Assembly: GCA_032821775.1 (NCBI GenBank)
Contig: JAVLRN010000001.1
Span: forward strand, 186,001-250,000
DNA length: 64,000 nt
Source of the DNA: Sanguinoderma infundibulare
Lineage: Eukaryota; Basidiomycota; Agaricomycetes; Polyporales; Polyporaceae
Direction: 5' to 3'
Part shown: in pieces, positions 46,562 to 59,900 of the stretch
How positions within the stretch are numbered: the first letter of the stretch is position 1
Layout: each line of letters begins with the position of its first letter
Position numbers and translations under genes: made by a program
Notes under the pieces: model-generated
Databases searched by the model: none
The model's input: only the letters and a program-made list of their open reading frames with translations
What the model was told of the DNA's origin: nothing

Positions 46562-49500
46562 ATGGCTCCTAACATCCGCCTCAAGACCAAGTCCTCCGAG
46601 AGCCACGCTCACTGCGTTGGTGACGAATGCGTTGCCCTCCTCGATCCGGCACTCTTAGCCGACGACATCGCCGTCGAAAATGCCGTCTGCACCCTCGAGC
46701 TCCATCTCTCCAACGCGGGCACAGACAAAGACGAGATCCTCGCTACCCTCGAGTCAGTCCCCAACCTCCTCGAGTTTGTCCTGTCTTGTACGTATAACGG
46801 CATGCTGCCTCAGACTTCGTCTACTCACATTTCTGCTAGCCGTCGACGACCATTGTCTCGTTGTCTTCCACGACACAATTATGCAAAATTTCCCCACAAA
46901 GCCAGATGAGTTCGAATCATGCCTCGCTGCGCGCCTCCTCGACCGGTTCTCCCTTTCCCTCATTTTCATACCCTATCCAACTATGGGTAACACACCCTCA
47001 TGGATCGTAGACCATCGACGGTCTGTGGAGCGCGCCGTTTCCCTACTAAAGATTATCGGTGAACTTGCTTTCAACGACAACGCGATCGAGGACGGCGAAG
47101 CCTCCGCTCCGTCGTCCCCGACTGCCCGACGCTCTCAGCGAAGTAGATGGCAGCAGTCCCGGCGGGAAAGTCGCGCTTCTGCGCGCTCCCTCCGCTCTCC
47201 TGTCATCGACACAAAGCCTTTTGCAGAATACGGAGTCGACGTTCCAAGGTCCGCCGCCGAGTCGGCAGCGGTATCTGCCAAGATCCTCGAAGACCAAAAA
47301 TGCATTCTTCAGGTGAGTACCCGTCGCGTTCATTGTGCGTGACTCGTTATCGACCTCTTTCGCAGGATTACGTTTATGCTTTCCGTCGCGAACCGCATGC
47401 CGCGGCCTTCAAGGCTGCTTATCTTGGTGTCCCCCAGCGGGTCGAAGACGATCGTCCCCAAGAGGCCGCTCCTGTAGTGCCATCCCTGGCGGAAGCTCCG
47501 AGCGAGGCCGACGCTGCTCCCGCGTACCCGCTCGTCCAGCCAATGAAAGCGGCCGTCTACTTCGACAGCGTTGACGGGTTTGGCGAGTGGCGCATTATCA
47601 TCGGCACCCGAGGTATCCGCGATCTTCGCCAGGCGCGAAAGCGGGACCCCAAAGGGTTCCAGATAATCGTAAAGAAGATGAAGTGAGCTACAAACCATGC
47701 TGAACAGTATCAGTAATCACTCACCCACCGCTACAGGGAGCTCTCCAACGGTCACTTCACCGACGATAACCACAAGCAGCTCCTGGGCCAGGATGTTCCA
47801 GTTCCGATCTATGAGGCGAAAATGACGGGCGATACGCGACTCGTGGTGCGTGACATACTCGTGTATGCAATCCATAATTTCGCTGATGCTTCGATAGTAC
47901 CGCATCCACTGCGCTCCGGACTTCGAGGCCAATGTACGTTTGTTATTCGATTCCCCACGGTTCTCATGCTCATCAAATTCACAGGTCGCCGGGGAGCGAC
48001 AAGGTTAGGGAGGATTTTGAATCATGGTGTCCTACAAGACTGACCGCAGCCTGGCGCCGCGACAGTCATCCTGGTCTATGGTATTTTTACGCACACCCAG
48101 ATTGACCGCAAGTACGCGGTATGGGACCACATGGGCCGGCATCTTGCTAGGATGGGGCCGGAGTACCGCAAACGGTGCGTACCAGCGTGTTGCGCATGAG
48201 CCACTCTTCCTGACTGTGCCCTACCCCCATAGCTGTGTTGTCCGAAAGAAGGTTACGACTCGGCGCGGGGACCACGTTGTGCTTCCAGAGATGTTCGACG
48301 TCGCTTCGCCGTCGGAGGAGGCTCAAGCCGCTTCTCCGGACATCGTGGGTTTGAGCAAGGAGGACGTGGAGCAGGTGCGTCGACTGGATTCATTTATCGG
48401 ATGGTCGCTCATCGCATGCATCGTTAGCTCAATTCCCTAATTCTGTACGTATCTCCCGTGCGCGTGACGCGGACGGTGATTGACGCACCCGGGCCTTAGG
48501 GTGAATTCGAAGTTCGTCACGTTCTCTCAAGTAAGCGTGCTGCGTGCCTGCGGTATCACGGAGGGATGCATAACTGAATCGGCATGCACAGGCTCTATTG
48601 AATAGCATTTTGGTCGACCAAGACTTCACCCACGTATTCGATGTGTCGTATGTGTCAAGGGGTTCCATGTGGTATCGTTGTGCTAATGTATTTGTAGTCT
48701 TCGCGAGAAGGAAATCATCGAGCACACATCATCGTGCTTTGTTCTCGGTATGGCATTCTATCTCACTCCATGCTAACAGTGCTGGTGAACCTGATCCATT
48801 TCCGAACTCTAGGCCGAAGCGGGACTGGGTAGGTCTCTGCTCGCCTCCACACTTCGTAGTTCCCTCAGGCTGATCGTGCACAGGAAAACCACGGCCATGG
48901 TCTTCAAGATCCTCGGAATCCAGCGGACCTGGCAAACGTCATTCAAAGACACAATGCCGCAGCCCCGCCAGCTTTTTGTCACGAAGTCCCGCTTCCTCGC
49001 CGAGAAAGTCGAAGAGTACTTCTCGAAGCTGCTCCAATCTCTCGCCACCGCTAAGCTCTCCCCCGCCGAGCTGAAGGAAATGGCCTCGCGAGAACAGGGG
49101 CAGACCCGCAGACCGCTCATGCTCGATGCCGACGAAGAGCTGTTTTGGAGAAGTGACCTCCCGCAACGGTATGGAGCCCTCGAGGAGCACCATTTCCCCA
49201 TGTTCTCGACGTTCGATCATGTAAGTCCTATTACATGGGTGGTGGGTACCGGTTGAAACAACGTGACCTGACGTTTCCATATCCTCAGCTGTGTCGCTTG
49301 CTCGACCGCGAGTTCAAGCACATCCTCGAGCGATTGGAGAAGGAGCACGTGGTCTCTGCCATCATAAGAGACGTTCTCCAAAAGAAGCGCAGCGACCGCT
49401 CAGGAGGATACACGTCGTATTCCGACCGCCGCCGTGACCAGTTGGTCGACTTTGCCAAGTTCGCGAACACGTACTGGCGGCACTTCCCCCAGGACCTCGT

Positions 49501-49761
49501 TAAGGATTTGAGTGAGTTCTTGCCAGGGAATACCTCGACGGTTGACACATCTGATGTGACGTTTTGTAGACGCGGATCTCGTCTTCAGCGAATTCATAGG
49601 TGCGTGCGGCTATTACTTGCTGGGTCCCTGATCGATGACGATACCTGCCAATAATAGGGCTCATCAAAGGGTCCGAAGACGCATTGAAATTCGAAGAGGG
49701 CCACCTGCACGAGGAAGCGTACCTGCAGTGGCACTCGTCGCCGAACTCGACGCCGGCGTAG
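46562..49761 (+). pseudogene. UvrD/TRANK1-type helicase, 3'-truncated chimeric copy A2
   Basis: Same 17-exon structure as the A1 copy, shifted by 10,885 bp, and again open over about 764 residues, ending with the tail LHEEAYLQWHSSPNSTPA at 49759-49761. It contains Walker A but no Walker B or later motifs. Sequence identity switches along its length. Upstream of about 48,480 it shares the variants of the complete copy A3 (for example gaggacgtggag, where A1 has gaggacatggag). From 49382 on it shares variants of A1 (ctccaaaagaag, where A3 has ctccaaacgaag). A few private changes, such as tcgccgtcg at 48308, show it has since mutated on its own. Confidence 0.85.
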
Positions 49762-49781
49762 AGCAGGGCGCGGGCGCGCAT
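49705..49781 (-). pseudogene. WSC-like domain fragment at the A2/B2 junction
   Basis: Second copy of the 25-residue fragment (YAGVEFGDECHC), with one base change relative to the copy at 38820-38896. Confidence 0.5.
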
Positions 49782-49880
49782 GTACGTATCCAGCGGATCA
49801 ATACATTTGTTTCGCGGCTGATATCTGTGCTGAAATCTCCCGGATCGATCATTTGCCTCTGTACTCTTAGAGGGGACTGT

Positions 49881-49936
49881 ATTGGAGACGCCTGCATTGG
49901 AGACGCCTGCATTGGAGACGCCTGCATTGGAGATGG
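49881..49936. repeat. 15-bp minisatellite, three full copies
   Basis: attggagacgcctgc at 49881-49895, 49896-49910 and 49911-49925, plus a partial fourth; unit 1 has two full copies. Confidence 0.95.
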
Positions 49937-50598
49937 AGGGCTGGACGGGGGCATAGTTGAGACAGACTTTCGGAGGGCGGTACTCGAGTTGGGGCGGTGG
50001 ATTGGACGTGGAGAACCTGTCTGGGGGAGGAGATAGTCGCCTCTCAGAGGGAGCGAGGTTTGAGTTGGGGATGCCGAGGGAGAGGTAGTCTTGTGCTCAG
50101 AGGGAGGAGGGCGGTCAGAGTCGGATTCTCGGGGGACCAGACATTTTAATTGAGCGGAGGATATTCTAAAGACATACGCATGAGATATACAAACGTACAG
50201 CGTGCGATCTACGACCGAAAAGAAACAAATGAGCCCGCCACGGCCGCAGAAATACGGCCGAGTCCACGGGCGCCTATCTACTCGTACAAGCGAGAGGCGA
50301 CACAGCTCTCCTTCCACTGCACGCCACCACCTCCGCGACTCCGTCTCTCGCCGCTGCTGCTTATTCTTGTCAAATTGCGACTCTGTGGGCTTTGGAGAGG
50401 TCAGAACTTGTGCTGGACTTGACTTGGGACTCACTGGGCTGGCCTGCTTCTGCTCCGACATGCGCCTGAAATCGCCTCAAAGGGATAACTCTTGTTCACC
50501 GAGCTCCTGGAGCCCTTTCGGCAGTACAGGCCCTGGAGCGTTGATGCGACGTTGAGGAGTGCCGAGAGTCCAGAGGTTGTTCGGCGACCCAATACTGA

Positions 50599-50820
50599 GT
50601 GCGAGAGACTGCGGTGCCGGTACAATTGAGGTGCATGCGCCTGTGCGAGGGTCGGGTCCCCAAGGAGACGTTCGGCGTGAAGGCGTTCAGCATGGAGGAA
50701 GAAAAGGGCAGCGTCGACTACTACGCCGTCGTGCACAGACTGAAGGAGAAGATCTCGGCAGGTGTAGCCCAGAAGACTCGATGGTCTGTCGTGGATCATG
50801 ATGCACTCGGGAGCCTTGCA
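50599..50820 (+). other. Unrecognised coding-like segment, second copy
   Basis: Identical by eye to 39699-39920 (MRLCEGRVPKETFG), with the same limits on interpretation. Confidence 0.3.
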
Positions 50821-50874
50821 GGTGCGTCTTTATGCCTACAAGGATACGTCAGGTTCAGGTTTGCGAAAGCACAA

Positions 50875-51264
50875 TGTCAACAACTCACTGCTTCGGAATA
50901 AAGGCCAGCGCGTCCTCGAGCGGGAGGTCCTTGAGCGTGAGCTTGAATGGCGCTTCCTCGAGAGACTCCAGGAAGGCGGGGTCTGGAGGCGGCCTCGGCC
51001 TCGGCCTTGGGGGATGTAGATCTGGCTGCTGTTGTTGGGCTTGGCTTGGTAGGTGCGGATGACGGTGAGGAGCTCGGCGTAGTCACACTTGGGGGTGAAG
51101 ACGGAGTTGAGGAAGCGGAGGGACATGGCGTAGAGGTCAAAGTTGCCATGGAAGGAGGGCGGGGAAGGCGCGTCGGTCGTCTTGTTGGGCTTCTGCACAT
51201 ATGCGTTCAGTGAGGGAAGAAGACGGGGTAAGACTGTTGGACTCACGGGCTGTGACTCAGACAT
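50875..51264 (-). pseudogene. Unrecognised frameshifted gene, second copy
   Basis: Same sequence and same hexamer-run lesion as 39975-40364, so the frameshift happened before the unit was duplicated. Confidence 0.45.
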
Positions 51265-52033
51265 GCGGCGCTCTGGTGATGGCAGGAGTTCGGGTTGGGG
51301 CTGGCGACAGCGGCGAGGGCAAGAAGGAGACAGGCCGGGGGAGAAGCTGGTCCCGGGTCGCAAAGCGACGCACTTCTCCCAGACGACTCCCGCAAGACCC
51401 GTCAAGTCTCCCGGCCGGGACATTAAAAATTGTCCCGGCTGGGAGATATGTGTCTCGCCTCGAGCGGTCAGTAATTCATGTCAACGGCTGACACAAAACA
51501 TTCTGAGGGCGACCACCAGAAGCAACACCGCGTCCCAGAGCAACCCATATCTCCCGGATGACTTCAGAATGCGTGCATCAAGTCTTCCAGCCCCATGACG
51601 GTTATTCCCTGCATGGAGCATGGGAATAGCCTTTCAGGACTGAGAGACTTGACGTGTCTGTCTGAGGACGTCCGGGAGCAATATGTTTCGCTTTGCAACG
51701 CGCTCGGGAGCTCCAGAACATGCAACATCAGTATTTTCCACTCAAATGCGATGCTCACATGCGCACACAGCTCGGGGAAGTTCTGCACCACCGCCCCGAT
51801 CCTCCAGCGCAACCGCGTCTTCCCCGACATCAAACGTCAGAAGCGAAGACAATCGTGGTCACGGAGCAGGCCATCAAGGAGCTCCCGCATGCGATCTCTA
51901 TGAACCGGCCTATCCCTGAAGACTTTGACAGCAGCTGCAAGCAGCTCAACGGCCCACCATGAATGCCGGGGCTGACGACACTTGGCCATGGCCATGAGAA
52001 TCTACAGCAGAAGGGCGAGATTGTGGCACTCAC

Positions 52034-52734
52034 TATCGCATAGCAGTTCACAAGCTCTTTCATTGCCGTCTCGAACGACTCCAAGTCTTCGGCATAACAC
52101 CATAAATGGCACAGCTCCTCGAATGCATCAAATATCGTCTTCAACCTAATCTTCCGTGTGAGGATCTGCATTGACAGAGGAGGTAAAGTGATACGTACTC
52201 TGTTTGTGGCGTCACATTGCAGAGCATCAAACTCAGGCAGAGCTCCGGAAAACTGGCCTAGGATAAATACGGGACGCAGTAAAGGCTTGAATTGATTCAC
52301 AGACACTCACAGGGTTGCAAAGCGCAGGGCCTGCCACGAGTAGAGCTCTGGCGCGAAGATGTGGGTGGGGGGAAGACGGAGGAGCTGCACGCGCCACGCT
52401 CAACCTCAGGGATACCTTGGCCTAATCTGTCATGAGAACTCACGTAGAAGCAGTGGATGAGGTCTGCAGCTGTGACCCAGAGGTCATAACGTCCTGCGGG
52501 CCTGTACAGGAACTTGCTGGTCGTGCACGTGTCAAAGGTGATAATGTTGAAGTTGGCGTTCAGGCGAGGATCGTCCAGTTGGGGATGGAGCCAGGTGTGG
52601 TCGAGAAAGAGCGGATGGAGCATGACCAGGGTTGGCTTCTCGGGATCGAAGCCGCTGACGTTCTGCGAAGCGGCGTTGGTGGTGTACCATATGGATGCAT
52701 AGTCGTCAGAAGAGATGAGGTCGACGTAGGGCAT
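52034..52734 (-). pseudogene. Alpha/beta-hydrolase, C-terminally truncated (copy in B2)
   Basis: Second copy of the hydrolase fragment at 41134-41834, same exon pattern (52734-52444, 52384-52311, 52252-52199, 52145-52034) and same truncation, without differences that I noticed. Confidence 0.65.
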
Positions 52735-53519
52735 GGCTGGGACTGCGGGACTCAGGACAGAGGGACGGCAGGGCGGGCGATGCAGGAGACGACTCTACAC
52801 AACATGTGCATGAGCAGAGCAGAGCAGAGCGATGGCCGAGTGCGCGTACGCGGGGTGTGTGCCTAAGCAAACGCAAAGGATCAATACACGCTCGGATGAT
52901 GACAGTATGTCACGCAATGATGAATTATGAGATGGTCCGAGCACTTCCTCCCACGTATCATCTGGGTCTCGAACCCCACCGCAGTTGATTTACACACGCC
53001 GTGGATCACTCAATGTCACAAATCTAAAATATGATCCCATCCGAGCAAGCGACAACCACGGACGGTGGCCCAGCCACAGTCTCCCATTCAACATATGATC
53101 CAGAGCGTCGGGCCCGCCCACACCATACACAACAGTAAACACCACTCACCCGCTGTTCCGCCCGTGTCCAATTTCGCTTACTGCTCTGTGTTCCGGGCGC
53201 AGCATCCGAGTCCGTCGCGTCGGCAACTTCACCCTGATCTCCCGAGTGTGATCTTGATGTCATATTGCGCCAGAACGCTGTTCGCGGGGGCCGAGAGAGT
53301 CGACGAGGTTCTACGGAGCGTCGTACGACACTGTACTAAGCCCCCGAATGTTCCTAGTCAGCCGTCCTGTCGCCGTGCAATTGTCAGCGCATCGCGAATG
53401 TTCCCTTTCGGTGACGACTTCTTCCCAGCAACGGCCTTCACTGAGGTAACAACCAATGATTGGCATCGCCATCATACTCGCAAGCGATTCTATCTAGAAA
53501 TGGTCTTTGTAAGATGGAT

Positions 53520-53702
53520 GATCGAGATCGTAGAAATGACAGTTGCTTCCAGCCACTCCAAGAGCTCGAAGTACAGCACGGAGCGGTCGAACATGTCCAT
53601 GAGGGAGTCGTTGCGCAGGAGCTGGCTGCTAACAAAGTTGAACTGTTGACGGAGGTGCGCGAGCGTGACCGGATGGGGGAGGAAGTCGCTGTCAAAGTGC
53701 AC
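53520..53702 (-). pseudogene. Unrecognised protein fragment, second copy
   Basis: Second copy of 42620-42802 (HFDSDFLPHPVTLAHLRQQF), apparently identical. Confidence 0.4.
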
Positions 53703-54999
53703 GGTGCTTTCTCGCTGGCGCCCTTGAAACTGCGATCAAACCGCGCATTTCCCCACTGCACCCACCAGCAGCCGAAGCCCTCGCGATCATCGCGGCCAGT
53801 GTCGAGGAGCGTACGACGCTCGGTTTCATTGCGTGAGGGAGCCCTGCAGGGAGAGACAGAGCGGATGTCAGTGGTTTGCCCGCCCGACGAAAAACATTCA
53901 CGCCCACTCGTACCGCTTCGTTTCGACAAATAATCGCGCACGCGCGCAACTCGGCTGACTCGTCTGAAGTCTCCTCGGGCACCGAACAGCTGTACGAAAC
54001 CAAATTCCAGGAATCAAGAAATTAGGTCCGGTCCGGCAGAGAGGCGACCGCGCATTCCGAGCGTATTTCAAAATCGCGTCAACGAGCAGGCGAACGGTCT
54101 GGGATGATGCTGCGGTGCCTAGAAATCATCGCATAATGATTCGAGGGCGGGCGGAGAACCGTGAGAGGCGGAAGGGTTGTCATTGATCGTCTTTGCATGC
54201 CCACCCGAGCCAAGCTCCCGGATGTTCCTTCGCCGCTATTCTGTCACCGCGGTGACGTTCGTGCGTCGTTGGAGGGTCTCTTCTTCTGCCTGGATGGTCG
54301 GGTTGGATGAGGGTTTCAATGGGTAAGACGAGGAGACGCACCCTGAGAATCTCGGATCCACGCCAGGACTCCCTAATGCATCATTCAGAGTTGCAACATC
54401 CGTCGTGTCCACCTACTATTTGTTGCACGATCGCTGTAGGGTTTGAAAAGTCATGTTAAACAGCCAAGATGACCGCCGAGGGCGGAGGAGGGGCGGGAGA
54501 GCAGATGCGCCGCCCGGGCCCGCCCACCGACGAAAACCGCCAAGACAGAATTTTCAAAATGTCGTCCAGAGACAGTACAAACGCTTCAAACGCGTTGTAA
54601 AAGATCCCCCGAGCCCGTAGAAACAGTCCGCTCGGCCATCCGACAAGAGCTGAGGGCGGGAGAGGGCGTACATTCTCGACCGCCATGGAATCGCGTCAAA
54701 AACACGATTTTACGAACCTCTTTGAACCGCCGTGTAAACTGCATCGAGGGTCTAGAAACATGTTCAAGTCGATAATAGACTTGATTTCTAAACGAATAGA
54801 GACATACAACGTAAGTTACGACAAAACTTGGGGGTCCCGACCTTCAATATTCCACCTCTCCCGCTCCGAAACGGTCGTATCCACGCCGAATCGCACATTC
54901 TAGCTTCGCGAACATTGCTCGATGCCGCGACAATCGACGCCAGGCCCGTCCGAGGCAGAATCCAAAAAGTTGAAAATCGTCGTACTAGGGTCCGCCTCC

Positions 55000-55570
55000 T
55001 TGGGCAGCAAACTCGAAACAGCTTCGACGGCCGCACCGACGAGTGCAGATGGTGCGGACGTGTTCTGGAATCCTCGAAAGCCAGTTCAGCACATGTGAAT
55101 AGTCGGCGTTCGGGAGATATGACACATTTTCTGGGGGCGGCGGCCGAGCATCCACCGCGACCAAGGCCAGAACTCATCCCCGCCACGACGACGGTTGGAT
55201 GGCGTTCGTAGAGGACGTAAGCCATTCTGTGATCACCGTTTGATGGCGAGGCGATGGTCCTATCGGGGCGCAATTGCGAAATTTGGTGGGCAGGGCGGGC
55301 CGCGCGCCCTTGGGCAGCATGTTCGAAACAGCTTGTACGGCCGCCATGACGAATGCTGATGGTGGGGAGGAGTCCCAGGATTCCAGAATGCCTGTTCGAC
55401 ACGCGTGGATGGGCGGCGTTCGGGTGATACGATGCGTTTTCTTGGGGCGGCGGCCGAGCATCCGCCGCGACCGAGGCCAGAACTCATCCCCGCCATGCCG
55501 ATGGTTGGATGGCGTTTGTAGAGGACGTAGGCCGTTCTGTGATCGCCGTTTGATGGCGGTGCGATGGTCC
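55000..55570. repeat. Internal 310-bp tandem repeat, second array copy
   Basis: Counterpart of 44100-44670, halves at 55000-55260 and 55310-55570. The divergence between the halves is the same as in unit 1. Confidence 0.85.
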
Positions 55571-56931
55571 GATTGAGGACGAGAGTCGTGGCTTCGGTTT
55601 CGTCAACTTCGAGAACCACGACGAGGTTCGGCGAGGGCGGGCAGCGACAGAGCTGGCCTACCGGCGGCCACATCCGTGTGTGTTCTGATCTGCAATATTG
55701 ATGGCGGTCAGGGGCGAGAGTAAGCGTGTGTTTGGGATAGGCGGGAGCTGGGAGATGGAGCGCTCGCTTGCGGGAGGCGAGACGGGATGGCAGGGACGCG
55801 AGCGTAATGACGGCCGGGCCTCGGAAACAGACCTGACAGATGGCATGACAGCGAGGGCGAGTCCGCGGTCTGCGCACGGACTCTGATACAGGGTATTAAA
55901 AGCTGTAAAGAAAGGGGAAGGATGGCATGAGTGTTGTGCATTGCCCCCCCCCCGCCGTCCGCGTCCTCTGCATCCTCACCTCGTCTTCGTTCACCGCGTA
56001 CGTCCTGACCTCGCATGCGTTCTCCCCGTTGCTGACTGCGTCTTTGTCCCCCACATGCTCATCTTGTGGTGGCCTGGTGGTCCTGGGTGGCGTCGGTCGT
56101 GCCGACTGTCGTCGTCGACGTCCGAACGGGCGGGGGGACAGCGGAGACTGACTTGAAAATGATGGTGTCGAAGGTGAGCGTTTTGATGAGCGTTTGGACG
56201 TAGGCGCGGTGCTGACAGTGCGTATGTGTAGACGATGGGTCGGATTGGGAGACGGAGTGAGTTGACGTACATCAGGACATCGGGGGAGCACGTACCTAGA
56301 TAACTGGTCTCATGCCTGTTCTCGGCATCTGGCACGAAAAGTACACCTTGCGTTAGGGTGCGCACCAAGTGGGCGGGTGACAACAAGCACGCCGCGCCCC
56401 TCTCGCCGGCATACGCGGACCCGAACGGCCTGCCCGCGCAGTGGCGCAAGATGTGCGCGGAGGGCGCGCCCACGGGCGATCCTGACAAAGGTCTGTTATT
56501 TTTGTTTTTGATCATCATTGCGGGGTTCGCTCACCATCTGCGACTCGGCAGTGGGCCGCGAACGTGCTCAACGCGCCCTTGCGCGTGCCGCTCGGCGCGG
56601 GCTCATGGTGCGTTCCGGGGTGTAGGAAGGCGCTTGGCTGATTGAGCGTTCCGGCTGGGGCGACGGTGCATGGGAGTACAGAACGGCAGATATGATGCTG
56701 GAGGACGATAGGCTGGGGGTGATAGGAGGACAGACGACATCTGGTTCATGGGTGACAGCGATCGCAGGTGAGGGCATCTCATGAAGTGAGTCAACGATTG
56801 GGGAAGGGGCATCGTGGCCGGATAGCACAGCAGGCGAGGTGGCGTCGCGAACGCGCCATACGTCATCGGCGGGAAGTGGAAGGAGATCGGCAAGGAGTTC
56901 GAGGAGTGGAAGGATCTCGGGCTGTGTGCAC

Positions 56932-59900
56932 GAGAGAAAGGCTCGAGAGAAAGCGGAGGGAGCAGATTGGGAGCAGATCTTGCATCTGCGTGCCACGTGG
57001 GCGACGTGTTAGAATCGGCGCCTGTCCGGGAAAGGTGATTCGGACAAGGTTCACAGCAGACCACGTCGTGCCCCAGTATCAACAGCGCCCTGGGCTACCG
57101 CAGCACACATCCTGGCGCCCTTTCGGGTCAGATTACATGCAAAATTTCCCAAGGACACAGTCCGCATACGTACGTCGTCACTTTGTGCGAACGCAAGTAT
57201 ATGACGAACGACAGTTTTCACAGGACCAGGATACCGTAGTTTGATAGTGGAAGCACGGATGAATAAAATGGAATTTTGGCGGTACAATTTCTGGACTGCT
57301 GAAGTCAAACCTTGCTCCCCAGAACTCGGTTCATCCCGCCTGAGATGTCCTCGTTTCCACGAACTTTAATATGGGAAGCACCTGAACAGCGTGTTCGTTT
57401 TTCAACTACATCTCCTCATCCTCACCTTTCCTCCACCGCTCACACAAGCATCCCTCTCTGCATGGCTCCTAACATCCGCCTCAAGACCAAGTCCTCCGAG
57501 AGCCACGCTCACTGCGTTGGTGACGAATGCGTTGCCCTCCTCGATCCGGCACTCTTAGCCGACGACATCGCCGTCGAAAATGCCGTCTGCACCCTCGAGC
57601 TCCATCTCTCCAACGCGGGCACAGACAAAGACGAGATCCTCGCTACCCTCGAGTCAGTCCCCAACCTCCTCGAGTTTGTCCTGTCTTGTACGTATAACGG
57701 CATGCTGCCTCAGACTTCGTCTACTCACATTTCTGCTAGCCGTCGACGACCATTGTCTCGTTGTCTTCCACGACACAATTATGCAAAATTTCCCCACAAA
57801 GCCAGATGAGTTCGAATCATGCCTCGCTGCGCGCCTCCTCGACCGGTTCTCCCTTTCCCTCATTTTCATACCCTATCCAACTATGGGTAACACACCCTCA
57901 TGGATCGTAGACCATCGACGGTCTGTGGAGCGCGCCGTTTCCCTACTAAAGATTATCGGTGAACTTGCTTTCAACGACAACGCGATCGAGGACGGCGAAG
58001 CCTCCGCTCCGTCGTCCCCGACTGCCCGACGCTCTCAGCGAAGTAGATGGCAGCAGTCCCGGCGGGAAAGTCGCGCTTCTGCGCGCTCCCTCCGCTCTCC
58101 TGTCATCGACACAAAGCCTTTTGCAGAATACGGAGTCGACGTTCCAAGGTCCGCCGCCGAGTCGGCAGCGGTATCTGCCAAGATCCTCGAAGACCAAAAA
58201 TGCATTCTTCAGGTGAGTACCCGTCGCGTTCATTGTGCGTGACTCGTTATCGACCTCTTTCGCAGGATTACGTTTATGCTTTCCGTCGCGAACCGCATGC
58301 CGCGGCCTTCAAGGCTGCTTATCTTGGTGTCCCCCAGCGGGTCGAAGACGATCGTCCCCAAGAGGCCGCTCCTGTAGTGCCATCCCTGGCGGAAGCTCCG
58401 AGCGAGGCCGACGCTGCTCCCGCGTACCCGCTCGTCCAGCCAATGAAAGCGGCCGTCTACTTCGACAGCGTTGACGGGTTTGGCGAGTGGCGCATTATCA
58501 TCGGCACCCGAGGTATCCGCGATCTTCGCCAGGCGCGAAAGCGGGACCCCAAAGGGTTCCAGATAATCGTAAAGAAGATGAAGTGAGCTACAAACCATGC
58601 TGAACAGTATCAGTAATCACTCACCCACCGCTACAGGGAGCTCTCCAACGGTCACTTCACCGACGATAACCACAAGCAGCTCCTGGGCCAGGATGTTCCA
58701 GTTCCGATCTATGAGGCGAAAATGACGGGCGATACGCGACTCGTGGTGCGTGACATACTCGTGTATGCAATCCATAATTTCGCTGATGCTTCGATAGTAC
58801 CGCATCCACTGCGCTCCGGACTTCGAGGCCAATGTACGTTTGTTATTCGATTCCCCACGGTTCTCATGCTCATCAAATTCACAGGTCGCCGGGGAGCGAC
58901 AAGGTTAGGGAGGATTTTGAATCATGGTGTCCTACAAGACTGACCGCAGCCTGGCGCCGCGACAGTCATCCTGGTCTATGGTATTTTTACGCACACCCAG
59001 ATTGACCGCAAGTACGCGGTATGGGACCACATGGGCCGGCATCTTGCTAGGATGGGGCCGGAGTACCGCAAACGGTGCGTACCAGCGTGTTGCGCATGAG
59101 CCACTCTTCCTGACTGTGCCCTACCCCCATAGCTGTGTTGTCCGAAAGAAGGTTACGACTCGGCGCGGGGACCACGTTGTGCTTCCAGAGATGTTCGATG
59201 TCGCTTCGGCGTCGGAGGAGGCTCAAGCCGCTTCTCCGGACATCGTGGGTTTGAGCAAGGAGGACGTGGAGCAGGTGCGTCGACTGGATTCATTTATCGG
59301 ATGGTCGCTCATCGCATGCATCGTTAGCTCAATTCCCTAATTCTGTACGTATCTCCCGTGCGCGTGACGCGGACGGTGATTGACGCACCCGGGCCTTAGG
59401 GTGAATTCGAAGTTCGTCACGTTCTCTCAAGTAAGCGTGCTGCGTGCCTGCGGTATCACGGAGGGATGCATAACTGAATCGGCATGCACAGGCTCTATTG
59501 AATAGCATTTTGGTCGACCAAGACTTCACCCACGTATTCGATGTGTCGTATGTGTCAAGGGGTTCCATGTGGTATCGTTGTGCTAATGTATTTGTAGTCT
59601 TCGCGAGAAGGAAATCATCGAGCACACATCATCGTGCTTTGTTCTCGGTATGGCATTCTATCTCACTCCATGCTAACAGTGCTGGTGAACCTGATCCATT
59701 TCCGAACTCTAGGCCGAAGCGGGACTGGGTAGGTCTCTGCTCGCCTCCACACTTCGTAGTTCCCTCAGGCTGATCGTGCACAGGAAAACCACGGCCATGG
59801 TCTTCAAGATCCTCGGAATCCAGCGGACCTGGCAAACGTCATTCAAAGACACAATGCCGCAGCCCCGCCAGCTTTTTGTCACGAAGTCCCGCTTCCTCGC

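Larger units (their letters stand above)
46032..56931. repeat. Array unit 2 (A2+B2), 10,900 bp
   Basis: Second direct unit. Its first part is essentially identical to unit 3, while from about 48,500 onwards it is essentially identical to unit 1. I noticed only about half a dozen single-base differences between B1 and B2, plus one extra copy of the 15-bp minisatellite (for example g/a at 49740, t/c at 51505, c/t at 54867, c/t at 56366). Confidence 0.95.

Noticed and set aside
46032..56931. Treating unit 2 as a pure assembly artefact
   Set aside because: Unit 2 has private base changes (48298, 48308, 49260, 49279) and its own minisatellite length, so it is not simply a copied contig, though read-depth confirmation is still needed.
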